From: Symbiodinium natans
Lineage: Eukaryota; Sar; Dinophyceae; Suessiales; Symbiodiniaceae
Direction: 5' to 3'
Assembly: GCA_905221605.1 (NCBI GenBank)
Contig: CAJNDS010000802.1
Location: 434,001-498,000 of the forward strand
DNA: 64,000 nucleotides
Shown here: in pieces, positions 11,490-22,679 of the stretch
Position numbering within the stretch: the first letter of the stretch is position 1
Layout of the letters: every line of letters starts with the position of its first letter
Notes under the pieces: generated by a model
Told to the model about the DNA's origin: nothing
The model's input: only the letters and a program-made list of their open reading frames with translations
The model's database searches: none
Program-made: the position numbers and the translations under genes

Positions 11490-12233
11490 ATGTCGCTGCG
11501 CGGCACGAAGTCGCGGCCCTTGGGCCATCGTGGTAGCATTCAGAAGCATGGAGGAGGCTGGCGGGCGCACTTTTCGAATGTTGTCCTGCGCGATGATGTC
11601 CAGAATATCATCGGCCCGCTGCGCGAGTCCAAGAAGAAAGCGATGGCAGACTTGAACTTCATTCGTGACTCTACCACAGTGGGTGAGGCTGCTGCGCGAG
11701 CTGCCGCGCTGAAGGTTCCAGCTGGCGTGGTGAGTTCGAGCGAGACACTGTGTCTTTGCGGGCTGAACGTGCAGTATCCGTGGAGTCGGCTCCTCATGGC
11801 AGGTCGCAAGACGATGGAAGTCAGGAAGTACGCTCTGGGGAAGTACCGCTGCTTCTCTGCGGGCGAGCAGCTGTTTCTCATCGAGACTCTGGGCAGCGGC
11901 TCCACGCAGGGTGCCATGGTGGACATCGCGATGGCCCCCGCTCCGTTGAAGGCGCAAGTGCTCGGCGTCATCGTTTTTGCGGGCAGCATCGAGTTTGAAA
12001 ATTACGACCACTTCGATGCTCATCGATCGGATACCCTGATTGAGCAGGGTAGCTTCTATGATTGGGGGACGTCAGAGCCCCAGACGCTATTCGGTTGGTA
12101 CGTGCAGCACGTTCGTGCCTTCAAGCGGCCTGTGCCAATGGGGCACATACGGAAGTCCCTGCTCGGCTGGACCAAGCCGGTAAAGCTGTTGGTGGACTTC
12201 AAGAGCAGAAGCCCCCGGCCACCAGTCTCTTGA
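11490..12233 (+). CDS. ASCH-domain protein, intronless
   Basis: 247 residues from an ATG in AACATGTCGCTG to TGA. Residues ~1-75 form a basic, aromatic-containing segment (HGGGWRAHFSN...GPLRESKKKAMADLNFIR) resembling small AP2/arm-type DNA-binding modules seen in dinoflagellate proteins; that part is inference. Residues ~95-235 match the ASCH (PUA-like) fold: PWSRLLMAGRKTMEVRKY (consensus PWxxLIxxGxKTxExR), FLIET, QVLGVIVFAGSIEFENY, then LFGWYVQHVRAFKRPVPM (consensus YGWxxxxxxxxxxPI). ASCH domains are proposed RNA-binding modules; no specific substrate can be given. It is one of two long intronless genes in an intron-rich window, so a retrocopy is possible. It lies in an inferred RAD5 intron on the same strand. 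Confidence 0.85.
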   Translation: MSLRGTKSRPLGHRGSIQKHGGGWRAHFSNVVLRDDVQNIIGPLRESKKKAMADLNFIRDSTTVGEAAARAAALKVPAGVVSSSETLCLCGLNVQYPWSRLLMAGRKTMEVRKYALGKYRCFSAGEQLFLIETLGSGSTQGAMVDIAMAPAPLKAQVLGVIVFAGSIEFENYDHFDAHRSDTLIEQGSFYDWGTSEPQTLFGWYVQHVRAFKRPVPMGHIRKSLLGWTKPVKLLVDFKSRSPRPPVS

Positions 12234-12240
12234 GGAAACG

Positions 12241-12263
12241 CCCTAGAAAGTGAAGTGCTAGGG
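12241..12263 (+). other. Small hairpin just after the ASCH stop
   Basis: CCCTAG (12241-12246) and CTAGGG (12258-12263) can pair with an 11-base loop, seven bases after the stop codon. It could be a 3'-UTR element, but a six-base stem is weak evidence. Confidence 0.25.
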
Positions 12264-12933
12264 ACATTTACTGTGATGAATGTCTTTCTTATGAGACGAG
12301 TGCTGCAGTTTCTGTCTCTGCATCCAGTTTCCTTTTTTGACAGCTGAACACAAGTCTTCGCCGCCTGCCAGAGGACGGACGCCGTCTTGCGAAAGTTCGA
12401 CGGCGCGGCGGCCTGTGTTTTGTATGGACAGATTGGGATGACATCCCCCCATGGCACCGACCCGGAATGGGGAGGAGATCCAGCGGTGGCGAGTAGCACC
12501 TATTTTGTGCAGGACTGCCCATAAGGGCCCGAGTCATGGTCGCGAATTAGGGAAGCTCTGGCGCACGCGACTTTGCAAAGACAAAAGCTTACTGCTGCGC
12601 TTGTTGCTTCGCTTGGCAGACATATCGCAAACCTTGCAGTTGAGATTTCGACTTGGCTTCAAGCTTTCGCCTCCGGTTGTGCTTGCTGCTCGCGTAACCT
12701 GACAGGTCTCTTCCGCTCGCCGAGAGGATGACGGAGTGTCGGCTAACATGCCCGCGACTTTGCAAACACAAGAGCTTACGGCTGTGCTTCTTGCTTCAGT
12801 TTGCATGCGCATCAGCAGCTCTGGGCTCAGAAACGTGGTCACACTGTATACGCAAAGAATCAGGGCTTGTACCTGAGCAGCGACTGATCGGATCGGCCTC
12901 TATTTAAGACGGCGGTCGCCTTAGTGTCTGTGT

Positions 12934-13761
<828 letters not shown>

Positions 13762-14249
13762 GATAGAGAAGATCAGGGGGCTACGAGAACCAAGGGGAAA
13801 GGTAGTCAACTCAAGGTACTCTTGCGGGGGAGGGGAGGCTTTGTCTTCGGAAGGATTGGGGGTTAGGGTGCTTGGTTGGGGGAGGGGAGGGACCTAGTAG
13901 CTTAGATCCACAAACTCGCGGCCCCCTTGGCAGCCCAGCACAAGAACCCCCGGAAACATGATGCAGCATGAACGTACCCCTAGGGTCCCCGACTACTCTT
14001 ATAGGCAGTCGTCGCGTTCGCATTCTGACGCATCAGACCTCGGGCGAATTTTGACACTTGGACCCAAGGAGGCCCGAGAGGCCCCCAGTGGGGGGATCAG
14101 TGCACCGCGAAGACCGCGAGCCGGCAAGTAGCGCACCGCCGACATCCCTTGGGGCATCAGGGCAGGGAGTACTAAGGACACTAAGGACCTCTAAGGTACT
14201 GGAGGGGGATGTCGAGGCGGTGAACGCTAGCCCTCGTCTCACGTAAAGG

Positions 14250-14350
14250 ACGGACTGAGGTTCTGGGCGCGCCTGTGCGCGCGGGGGGCCCCCGGGTCCC
14301 TCAAGCCCTGTAGAAGAAGAAGAAGAAGAAGAGAGAGAGAAAGAGAGAAT
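14250..14350 (+). repeat. Dispersed GC-hairpin plus polypurine-tail element, copy 1
   Basis: GGGCGCGCCTGTGCGCGC can fold on itself; it is followed by GGGGGGC, a C-rich stretch, TCAAGCCCTGTAG and then (AAG)n(AG)n. The same order recurs at 30.56-30.84, 37.26-37.37 and 49.87-50.11 kb. The purine tail suggests a retroposed tail. 13.76-14.25 kb just upstream shows no gene; 14.4-14.8 kb has open frames I cannot assign. Confidence 0.6.
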
Positions 14351-14854
14351 TGCTGTCGCTAGGAGCTTCGGGTTTAAGATAAGTTAATAGATAATAGTGC
14401 TCCAGGGCTTCATCAACGACAACACCCAACACCAGGCAAACCACCCGGTGACGGCCTCAGGTCTTCCAACGTCGAGTTCAATTGCGGATTGCGCGGCTCC
14501 GAGAACTATTTCGACGGGTAGCTACCTTGATCAGTGCCAGCATCCCACGCGAGTGGAGTGTGAGTGCTTAGATGTTGGCCGTGCAGGTACAGATGATCTC
14601 CCCGCATGGGCGGAAAGCGGCCTTGCACCGCCGACACTCGCTGTATCTGCCGACCCGGATTGGGAAGGAGATCAAGCGCTTGCTCAGGAGACACACTCGG
14701 CGACTAGCGTCGCCCCTTCATTTAACAAAGATCGGCAGCTACATTGGTTCTGCGACCTGGGGTCGCGCCTCACCAATGTACGACTGACACACACATGTTA
14801 CTTGTGCAATTATTCTTGACGCGTCACTCTTTACTTTCGCGCGGTTTCGCGCTC

Positions 14855-14945
14855 GCACTCTCGCACACACACTCACACTCACGCACTCACACTCACGCAC
14901 TCACTCATGGCCACACACTCACTCCATCGCTCTCTCACTCTCACT
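14855..14945. repeat. CACTCA/CACACT microsatellite
   Basis: Repeated ACACTCACACTCACGCACTC words. The stretch 14.98-15.33 kb that follows is T/G-rich and then strongly G-rich, with no gene. Confidence 0.85.
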
Positions 14946-15330
14946 TCTGTACTCTTTCTGAATGGAAAACTTTGCATGTGGGGTGATCCGGTCCTTTAAT
15001 TTGTTTTTTTGTGATTTGTTTGTGACTTGGTTTTGTGATGTTTCGGTGTTCCGTGTGTGGTGTGTGTTTTCGTTTTTTGTGATGTTATGGGTGTGTGTTT
15101 GGAGTATTGCACTGCCTCAACAGATCGCATGGCCCAAGAGGGGAGGGGTGGCGCGGGGGGAGGTGGGGGGGCGGTGGGGCGGGGTGCGCCATGGGTTTGG
15201 GACCCCAGACCCTTTCAAGGAACCGTGCGAGGGGGAGGGGGGGCGGGGTGCGGGGGGGCGTGGGGGGTGTTGGGGGGGTGTGGGGCGTGGGGCAGGGGCG
15301 GGCGGGGGGTGGGGGAGGGGGGGGGGGAGC

Positions 15331-15600
15331 GGCCGGGACACTTTTTCACACTTTTTTCACACTTTTTTCACACTTGTTTCACACTTTTTTCACACTTTTT
15401 TCACACTTGTTTCACACTTTTTTCACACTTTTTTCACACTTTTACCAAGCCCTCCGCCCCCACCAGCACAAGCCCTCACAAGCCCACACCGGGGAGCGCG
15501 CGTGCGCGGCCTCACAAAAGTGTGAAAAAAGTGTCCCGGCACCCTAGCACACCCCTCATGCCCTGCCCCCCAAAAGTGTGAAAAAAGTGTTCCGGCCGCC
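15331..15600. repeat. CACACTTTTTT tandem repeat bounded by inverted GCCGGGACAC ends
   Basis: GCCGGGACACTTTTTCACAC opens the block at 15331, (CACACTTTTTT)n fills it, and the reverse complement (AAAGTGTGAAAAAAGTGTCC then CGGC) lies at about 15516-15539. A second reverse copy, AAAAGTGTGAAAAAAGTG then TTCCGGCC, is at 15574. About 180 bases separate the main arms. Similar CACACTTTTTT words recur at 15.97-16.10 kb. Confidence 0.75.
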
Positions 15601-16139
15601 ACCCGCCCCCACCACCCCCCGAAGCTGGGAAGGCTTAAGAGGGGGTAGGCTTGGCCTGGCCTGGCCTATACCTTTACAGGCCAAGCCAGCTGAAGGCGCA
15701 CTAACAGCCAATAGCTGCAGCTGAAGAGCTGCGCCCCAACACCCCAGACTCCGAACAGAAACACACAAACCTCAACCATAAACATCGTGGACCCTCAAAG
15801 CAAAATGCCTATCCCTGTAGCCCTAGCCCTGCAACCTGGCTGCAACCCTTAAGCCCAAGCAGCAGGAAAGCAATATTGGACTAATAATCATTAATAATCC
15901 TTCACCAACGGATTATCAATGTTTCGCATTTATTCTACACTTTCATTTCAGACGGAAGGAGAGATGGTCACAGATTTTTCACACATTTTTCACACTTATT
16001 TTACACTTCAGTGAGCTCTCCGAATCTCCTGGGAACACTTATTTCAATCTTTGTTCACACATTCGGATCATACACATTTCACACTTTTTTTACAAAATAA
16101 TTATTTGGTGATTTCCAGCCTATATGGGGGAGTCCTGGT

Positions 16140-16340
16140 CACAATACTATACTCTACTATACTATACTGTACTATACTATACTATATACAGTATAGTGTA
16201 TATTATGCAATATATAGAACCGAATACAATATATAACATATACAGATTTTCCATAATATCTAAATACGATATCTGATACATGATACATGACATATGATAC
16301 ATGATATATCATAATCTGAATATATAGATGAACTATATAC

Positions 16341-16377
<37 letters not shown>

Positions 16378-16410
16378 AATGCTATATATATACATATATA
16401 TATATATGCC
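16140..16410. repeat. AT-rich microsatellite (TATAC and TA repeats)
   Basis: TACTATAC repeats, then GATACATGATATAT-type and (TA)n runs. Very low GC content against GC-rich surroundings. Ends 50-60 bases before a RAD5 exon. Confidence 0.9.
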
Positions 16411-16457
16411 AACTCAGAATAATGTTCTTGTGTTGGGGTGGCCCCTTCGCACCAGAG

Positions 16458-16507
16458 GCCGCTGCAGAACAGCGTCGAGGAGCTTTACTCAACAGTGCGC
16501 TTTTTGC
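16458..16507 (+). CDS. RAD5/HLTF-like, PLQN exon
   Basis: Starts after AG at 16456-16457, with one base completing the Thr codon left at 6165. Reads PLQNSVEELYSTVRFL, matching SNF2 GTPIQNSLxDLYSLxxFLR. It ends at a GC donor (16508) in phase 1; the next exon (16645) restores the Arg codon. The match continues through the splice (RFL-R-VEPW). Confidence 0.85.
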
Positions 16508-16644
16508 GCCCGGCGCCTGCAACATATCATCAGATCATCAGACAGCACATGGCAGCACAGTGAGTGGAAACAAACCTCAGACAACAGCGGGTTTGAGCGC
16601 ACCCATGCACGGAGCAAATTGGCATTGCCTCCAGCACTCAAAAG

Positions 16645-17007
16645 GTGTCGAACCTTGGTGCGCATGGCCCTGCTGGCGTAAAGCGGTTGCCGCCAACTCA
16701 GGATGCTTCTACTCGTATCTGGGAATGTGCTGACAACTGTGCTCTTTCTGCCTCGAGTATCCGAGACTGTGCCACGCAGTAAGGATGCATGTGCGCATGT
16801 GTCCACGACCAATGCGAACTTAGGCAATGCCGCTTGAGCGTGGCTGGAGCCTCAATGGCCAGAGATCGTTGCCCTGATGCGCTAGCAGAAGTAGGGTGGC
16901 ATCCTCTGCTTTCCTCTCCTTAGCTGAGCTTCCTCAGTCTTTCGCACCAAGGGCGCCATGGGGATGCTGATGCCATGACACAGGCCTTGGACACTGCTCG
17001 GCGCATA
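16645..17007 (+). CDS. RAD5/HLTF-like, two exons (VEPW and GD...ARRI)
   Basis: Exon 16645 to about 16697 reads VEPWCAWPCWRKAV, matching RAD5 VEPWxNWxWWxKLV. A second exon near 16957-17007 reads HGDADAMTQALDTARRI, matching GDExGLxxxQSILKP. It ends in phase 0 at a GC donor (17008). The junction between the two exons is not fixed. Confidence 0.7.
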
Positions 17008-17160
17008 GCCGGATGCTGAGTTGTATGCGGTTGTCTGCGGTTGCATGTTTTGACTAGTACACCGTTATGCATTGCGATACCCTTTTCATCTTACGGCCAT
17101 GGCATCTGCAGCGTCATGATCGCAACGCACCTGGCATGCATGTGCTTGGCCTGAACTGAG

Positions 17161-17196
17161 GTAACTCCGCTGATTATTCGGCGAACGAAGTCGACG
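17161..17196 (+). CDS. RAD5/HLTF-like, RRTK micro-exon
   Basis: 36 bases, VTPLIIRRTKST, after AG at 17159-17160, ending at a GT donor. Joined to ARRI upstream it reads RI-VTPLIIRRTKST against RAD5 SILKPIMLRRTKSS. The next RAD5 exon is at 19362, so the intron 17197-19361 (2,165 bases) is the host of the calmodulin-like gene. Confidence 0.85.
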
Positions 17197-17360
17197 GTGC
17201 CTGGCCAGCATGATGTTGCTCTCTGCACGAACCGAACGATGGAAATATCTTACGAGAGGCTGTTCACGACTACAAGCCATGAGAAGTGAAACGTTATCCA
17301 CTTCGCAGCAAGCTGGGCTCAAAGCAGCTTTGATTGTTAGCGGCGCGCACCCACTCAGTC

Positions 17361-18563
17361 ATGGCTGACGCACTAGTGCGCGAGCAGATCAGCCACTCGG
17401 CTATGTGAACGAAGAATTGGACCGGTTCATGCACACGTATCCCTAGGAAATACAGGCAGAGTTTGAAAGACGTGGGCTTGTCCAGCTGTGGAATTGTACC
17501 GCTACTTTGGTGAGACTTTTGTTGTGTTAATTTCAACACTTAGGTGAGTTCTACGAGACCTTCAAGCTCTTCGACGAAGACAAGGATGACAAGCTGTCCT
17601 TAAAGGACGTGCGCTCGGCGGTTGAAGCTGCAACAGCGCAGTGTCGTCTCTACCTTTCCCTATTTCCGCAGGAGTTCGGAACTTTGCTTAGAACCTCGGC
17701 TCCAGAAATTTGTTGCACAGGGATAAGCTGTTGAACGGACGGGCTTGCAAACTGCAGCGCAGTAGCTGGGCCTGTCATGTCATGCAAATGGCTAGGGCCG
17801 TGACGACGCCGAGGTTCCCTTGGCCAGAACCCGACAGAGCAAGAGCTTCAAGACTGGATCGGCGGAGATGGGGAGCACGAGCACCTCGGCTTGCATCTTA
17901 TCGTTTATAGACCTTGCTATAGGCTGGTGATGGGCATGTGCGCTTTCTTGGGCACTGATCCATGGACAGCGCCCTGCTCAGCACGCGCATCGACTTCCAC
18001 ACTTTCCTGTCGCTGATGTCGCGCAAGCTCAAGGTTGGGCCGTTTCTGCACTAAGAAACTCGACTCGGCATCCTGACATTTGTCCGCAAGGAGACAGACA
18101 CAGAAGAGGAGCTCATCGAAGCGTTCAAGGCACTTCGACGGAGCAGAGGGCATGATGCGTGGCACAACTTGCGCCAATGCCCACCCTACAGGGTCGGGGA
18201 GTTTTCCTTTCAAGCCTGTGCAAACTTGACCAGGTCTTTGATCGTGATCGTGATGGCTTTATTTCTGCCAACGAGCTGCGAACTTCAATGACGCCATGGC
18301 CCTAGTATGCCCACGCACTGCAACGTTCGGCACTTGAACGCTCTTGAACTTCCACACCCAAACAGGAACTTGGGCGAAAAGCTCAACGATACAGAGGCCT
18401 GGCGCGTGCTTCTCCGAACATCATGGCAACTGCAAGATCGCAAAAAGCGGCCTGGCGTGAGGTAGACGAGATGATCCGCGAGGCAGATATTGACGGGGAC
18501 GGGCTCATCAACTACGATGAGTTCGTGAGGATGATGATGGCAAGCATCCGGTTGGCAGCATAA
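17361..18563 (+). CDS. Calmodulin-like EF-hand protein, at least 8 exons, nested in a RAD5 intron
   Basis: Exons: 17361-17391 ([10 protein letters not shown]); 17544 to about 17640 ([19 protein letters not shown]); 17814 to about 17860 ([15 protein letters not shown]); 17982-18033 ([17 protein letters not shown]); 18091-18129 ([13 protein letters not shown]); 18234-18292 ([19 protein letters not shown]); 18366-18396 ([10 protein letters not shown]); 18462-18563 ([14 protein letters not shown] to RLAA stop). The order follows calmodulin closely. EF3 ([12 protein letters not shown]) and EF4 ([12 protein letters not shown]) have canonical Ca ligands. EF1 ([12 protein letters not shown]) lacks the central Gly and has Asp at position 12. 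EF2 has lost or hides its loop start, so it is probably inactive. Four of five both-ended introns are GC-AG. The product would be a Ca sensor with an active C-lobe; its targets are unknown. It has its own start and stop and lies entirely within the RAD5 intron 17197-19361, same strand. Confidence 0.85.
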
Positions 18564-19361
18564 GAAAAGCCAAGTGCTCCCTCCCGGCTTGCCGCGCGAT
18601 CTTCGGCAGTCGCTGTTTTGTCGTTGTGTCGGCCGCATGTGAAGGGGGGTGACGCGGAAACGATGCCTGTCATTCGGCCGTCCCTGACATCCGAGGCAAG
18701 TGAATAACTTCAAAGCCAAGTCGGATGGAAGCGGTGTGGTGAGGCGAAGCTTCACACTGTTTCATGCGACTCCGAGCTGCAGGTAATTCGGGGATGGGCT
18801 TTCTCTCGGGACGGGCGCACTCGTTGCGCCGGATGTTTCATGAGCGGCTTGCAGACTCCAAAACCTAAAGTAGGCAAGATTGATGAAGCCGCTTTGTCTC
18901 ACACTCGGAAGATTTTCCGGCTTGCGCACAAGCCAGTTACGTGATGCCCCTGTAGGCAAACGCGGTCGTTTGCATCGCGTCAAGAGCGCAGCCGAGATTT
19001 GTCCCTACAGTTGCAGCATGCTGCCTGCTTGGCACAAGACCGCCCTTATTCCGTCGCAAGATGACGCAAGAACTATGTAATATTATGTAATGTGTAAGAT
19101 GTTCTTGACACTGCTTCGGCTCTGGGCCGACTGCAAGTCTTCAAGTGCCTCGGGTCGAGCGTGTCACCAAGTGCAGCCGCAGCAGTTCAGTTCATTTGCC
19201 CTGATAGGGGCATGGCAAACAAAACTAGTTTGCTCATCTCACCAGCGACCTGGCTAGTGATGCCTTCTCAAGCCGCTGGCAGAGAGGGACTTCGCTAACG
19301 AAAACGGAGTTGGAATGAGTGAGAGTCTTCAGACAGAGCCTTCTCCTCACAGCCTCCCGAG

Positions 19362-19415
19362 GTGAATCCCGTGACCGGAGAGCCTCTGCTACGGCTGCCT
19401 ACAAAGCATCTCCAC
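19362..19415 (+). CDS. RAD5/HLTF-like, exon after the nested calmodulin gene
   Basis: 18 codons, VNPVTGEPLLRLPTKHLH, matching RAD5 (S/T)xxEGRPILxLPP. Phase 0 on both sides; GT donor at 19416. It joins RRTKST (17196) to VQHLELS (20214) with the residue spacing expected for RAD5. This is the key evidence that the calmodulin gene lies inside the RAD5 gene. 18.57-19.36 and 19.42-20.21 kb otherwise show no gene. Confidence 0.8.
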
Positions 19416-20213
19416 GTGCCCGAACCTCCTGTGCATGGCAGACTACTGCGCCTTACTGCGCGATCTGATTTTGTAAGAACTTTTCACAACTTACAAGCAT
19501 TGGATTGCAAAGGTCAGGTTCCCGTACCCCAAGCCAAATAGATGCATGACTCCGCACCAGCATGCACCAGCTAAGTGGCTGGCACTTCTGTACCGCCCTC
19601 TCAAAAAAAGCAAGCACGATTGATGCCCTTCTTAATCGCAATTTCTCGCAAAATAGGGAGTGCAGCCCTCCAGTAAGATGGGCTCCTCGATGGATCGCGG
19701 AACCGGAGCTGGACGAAGACAGATTTTGAGTTTTGATGTGAGCAGCCTTACAGATCTTACTGCGCTCATCTTTTGTTATGTATTCAGGAAGCTAGTACTG
19801 TGAGTCGTCTTTCGGCCGTAGTTAGCTCTCCATGGATATCAAGAAGGTCTTTTTGCGTTTTTTTTAAAGAACTTGGTCGTCGCGCCTCTTTCCCTGCTTG
19901 TTCGGTGCGGTTATGTCGGCAGGCAGCACATTCGAAAATGTACTCTTTCAGCTTCAGGGGCTTCCACCACTACTCTTTAGTCTTGAGAGTCAATGCAGAG
20001 TTTTTGGGCCTCTTCAAAGGGGCATGAATGCTTCTGACAGCGTCTTCCAGAACCGTCAAACCCTTGAGCAGTTTTTTGCCCGCCTGTCTTTCTTCTCGCA
20101 TATCTCACACACTCGCACCCGCATAGAGAAGAAGCAATGGAACCAGTGAGAGACCCAAGCCAAGCGAAGTTCTGCCGGTCAGTTTTGTTGCTCTCGTGCT
20201 TGCGCCTCGCTAG

Positions 20214-20840
20214 GTACAGCACTTGGAGCTGTCGGCTGCAGAAAGGGACTTCTACGACACTCTTTGGCGAAAGGCGAAGACGGAGCACCACCCTGAGAAC
20301 CGGCATCTTTTGAAAATGCCCGCCTGTCGCCATGCGACGGTGTTACAACTGGTTTGGTGCTGCTTCCTTCGCAGCTTGCCCCATCAGTGACATGTCATTA
20401 GGCCTTGGAGTTGGTTTCGTTGCTGATGAAATGGAGGTTTGACACATTCGTGGAGAAGGGAGAGGTGCTGTCGCATTCTGGCTGCATGACGCAGACGGCA
20501 CTTTCATGCATGCCTCATCGTGACATCGACTTTGTTTTGGCCTTTGTCCCAGTCATGAAACGGCGTGTAGCAGACCGTTGCATTCTCGTGCCGAGGAAGT
20601 ACACCCACATCCTTCAGCTGATTGGCAAGTTGCGGCAGGCCCCCTTTTTGTACCGCTGCCTGTAAGGTCGCCTTGCCCCTGCAATGTGTTAGAAATGCAT
20701 TGATGTTCCGCAGCACTGTTGCGCCGAATCTAAGATCTACTTAACTGTGCAGATTATAAGTTGCAGAGATGCCAACAGCCGCAGATTGCTGAATGCCATC
20801 CAAGCTTGAGGCTCTTTGCCACCCCTTCCTAGTGCCTGGG
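20214..20840 (+). CDS. RAD5/HLTF-like, end of N lobe (four exons)
   Basis: Exons 20214-20284 (VQHLELSAAERDFYDTLW, then RKAKTE), 20437-20469 (FDTFVEKGEVL), 20596-20638 (KYTHILQLIGKLRQ) and 20811-20840 (ALCHPFLVPG). Joined, they follow the RAD5 sequence ELxxxExDFYDALFxRSK-FDxFVEQGxVL-YxxILxLLLRLRQ-ACDHPFLV. Donors are GC (20285), GT (20470), GC (20639) and GC (20841). The last exon is only 30 bases. The first Cys of the usual CDHP is replaced (LCHP). Confidence 0.85.
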
Positions 20841-21105
20841 GCTGAGGCTGTTTTGTGGCATTTGTGGCAACCGTGGAATTCAAATGGGCCTCCATTCCCA
20901 ATTCTGCGCCATGCGTACCGATGTTTGGAGACAATTGGTTGACAGGAGGGTACTGTAGGGAGTCTTCACCCCCTGCAGTAGAGCAGATGGTGCCAGTGCG
21001 GTGCCCTAAACGTTTACGGGGGAAGGGAGGTGAGTTACACAGCCTAGGTAGGAAGAGCTTTGTCAATCAGGTTGTCATCTCAAGCAGCATCGCCCTGAAA
21101 TTCAG

Positions 21106-21553
21106 GTTTGCGCGGGCGGGCAGCAAAGACGAAGACATGGAGTCGTTGGAGAGGCTATACTTTGAGTGTGAAAATCAGGGAATTTCAGTTCTGTACAAGA
21201 ATGATGATGTACCCCCTGCACCTTGGGCAGCCCTTCACCTCCGCAAACAAAAGGAGTCTGCAAAGTGTGTGCAGTGCATGACTCAAATGCTTCCATGCAA
21301 AGCAGAACAGATTGATTCGATCGTGCGGCACTTTAAAGTCATTCTGGCCACTGTATAAGACTGAGCCCATAAAAGAGGTGCAATGGGTGTGTTGTTTCCG
21401 ACATGCGTGTCTGCTCCATCAGGTTGCGTCTCACTGATGGGAACCTCTAAGCAGAGCCTTGAAGAGCCGAACCCTTCTGTCAGGCGATACCTCGCAGATG
21501 TCAGTGGCGAAGATGTTTCTGAGGCCTACGTGGCAACCCTGTTGCAGGAGTGA
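21106..21553 (+). CDS. RAD5/HLTF-like, probable linker exons before the RING
   Basis: Two segments fit the RAD5 linker: FARAGSKDEDMESLERLY at about 21107-21160 and RYLADVSGEDVSEAYVATLL then Q near 21490-21550, resembling the SRAYVxEVVEEL stretch just before the RAD5 RING. Splice phases are not fully resolved, so these are less certain than the flanking exons. Confidence 0.45.
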
Positions 21554-22328
21554 CTTCTGACATGCTGTGTGCAGTGGCACTCTGCCAAGTCCTCGCAAGC
21601 GTTTGCGGGTGAGGTGCTCTCGTGCCAAATTTGTGCAGGAAGCAGAAATCATGTTTGACACGGTGTGCGAAGGTTTTGGTGATGGCAAAAAGCGGCTGCT
21701 TCAACGGAAATGTAAACGCCATGAGAGTCCAATCGAAAACTGCTTCGTGTTTGGTCAGGGCCCCGGCCTGAGGATCACCCAAGTGAGGCAAAGGACAAAC
21801 GGAAGAAGGTGTCGGGCTCGGGAAAAGTTAGGACTTCTCCAGGGATCCTCAAAAGACTCCAAAAGACCTTCCTAGGCCGCTTAAACTTCGAGGGACCGCT
21901 TGGGGAACCTCCGGACGGCCAACCACTTGGGCCAACCACTTGGAATGTACAGCGCCGAACTCTCGGGCCCACCCTTATAACATAGATACGGCACTCTATA
22001 TGTGCTTAGCTTGCCATCCTGGCTGCACGATGCATGCTGCATGCCGAAGTCGTGCACTCGCGAAGCGTGTGTAGTCCGTCTCTGAACCTTTAGAAGTGCG
22101 CTGCTGCAGCATGGCTAGGCTTGAGGCTTGAGGCCTCAGGCGGATTGCTGTCGCGCGCCGTAGGAGATTCGGAATGGGGAGCATAGTGACTGCGCGATCT
22201 GCGCGGTCCTCATTTACGTGTGCTGTTTTATGTGTGGGATGACTGAACACAGTCGCTGTCAGTATACTGTGAGGCTACGACACGCCGCAAGACCCAACAT
22301 TAACGTGTTGTTCTCAGTCCTCAGTGAG

Positions 22329-22670
22329 GTTGCAGAGCGCATGTGCCATAGCTGCAGCTTCTGGGTGTTTTGCTTGTTCCAGATGCAGCTGCTTGCTGGT
22401 TCCTGCTCAGGCCATGTGGCCACATCTTTTGCCGCGAGTGCTGCTACAAGATCATCAAGCAGCGCTTGGACTTCATTAGCTCATATGCTGCCTGCGCGGT
22501 GCAAGTGGGGATGGGTTGTTTGAAGCTCCCCTCTTTCTGTTCTCGCTTCCTCTCCCTCTGTTCCCTCCCTCGGACTGTCCTGCGGATACCCCCCCACAGT
22601 TTTCTTGCAATCCGAAGCAGAAGATCAACATGGACAAAATTAAAGTATGCTGCCTGGGCTGTTTAAAAGT
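22329..22670 (+). CDS. RAD5/HLTF-like, RING finger exons
   Basis: Exon at 22329 reads VAERMCHSC (first Cys pair). A second exon reads RPCGHIFCRECCYKIIKQ (about 22406-22460; C-x-H-x2-C-x2-C), and a third, after AG at about 22644, reads CCLGCLK (last Cys pair), ending at a GT donor near 22667. The combined C-x2-C, C-x-H, C-x2-C, C-x2-C pattern is a RING-HC finger in the position expected for RAD5/HLTF, between the motor lobes. It would recruit an E2 enzyme. Exon borders are approximate. Confidence 0.65.
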
Positions 22671-22679
22671 ATTCGTCGC

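Noticed and set aside
14506-14694. Cys-rich pattern read on the minus strand (YSECRRCKAAFRPCGEI)
   Set aside because: It suggested a zinc ribbon, but spacing does not fit a known finger and the frame is short; left unannotated.
15057-15581. Overlapping + strand frames of 150-187 residues at 15.0-15.6 kb
   Set aside because: G-rich tracts and CACACTTTTTT repeats; three frames are open at once and none has a motif.
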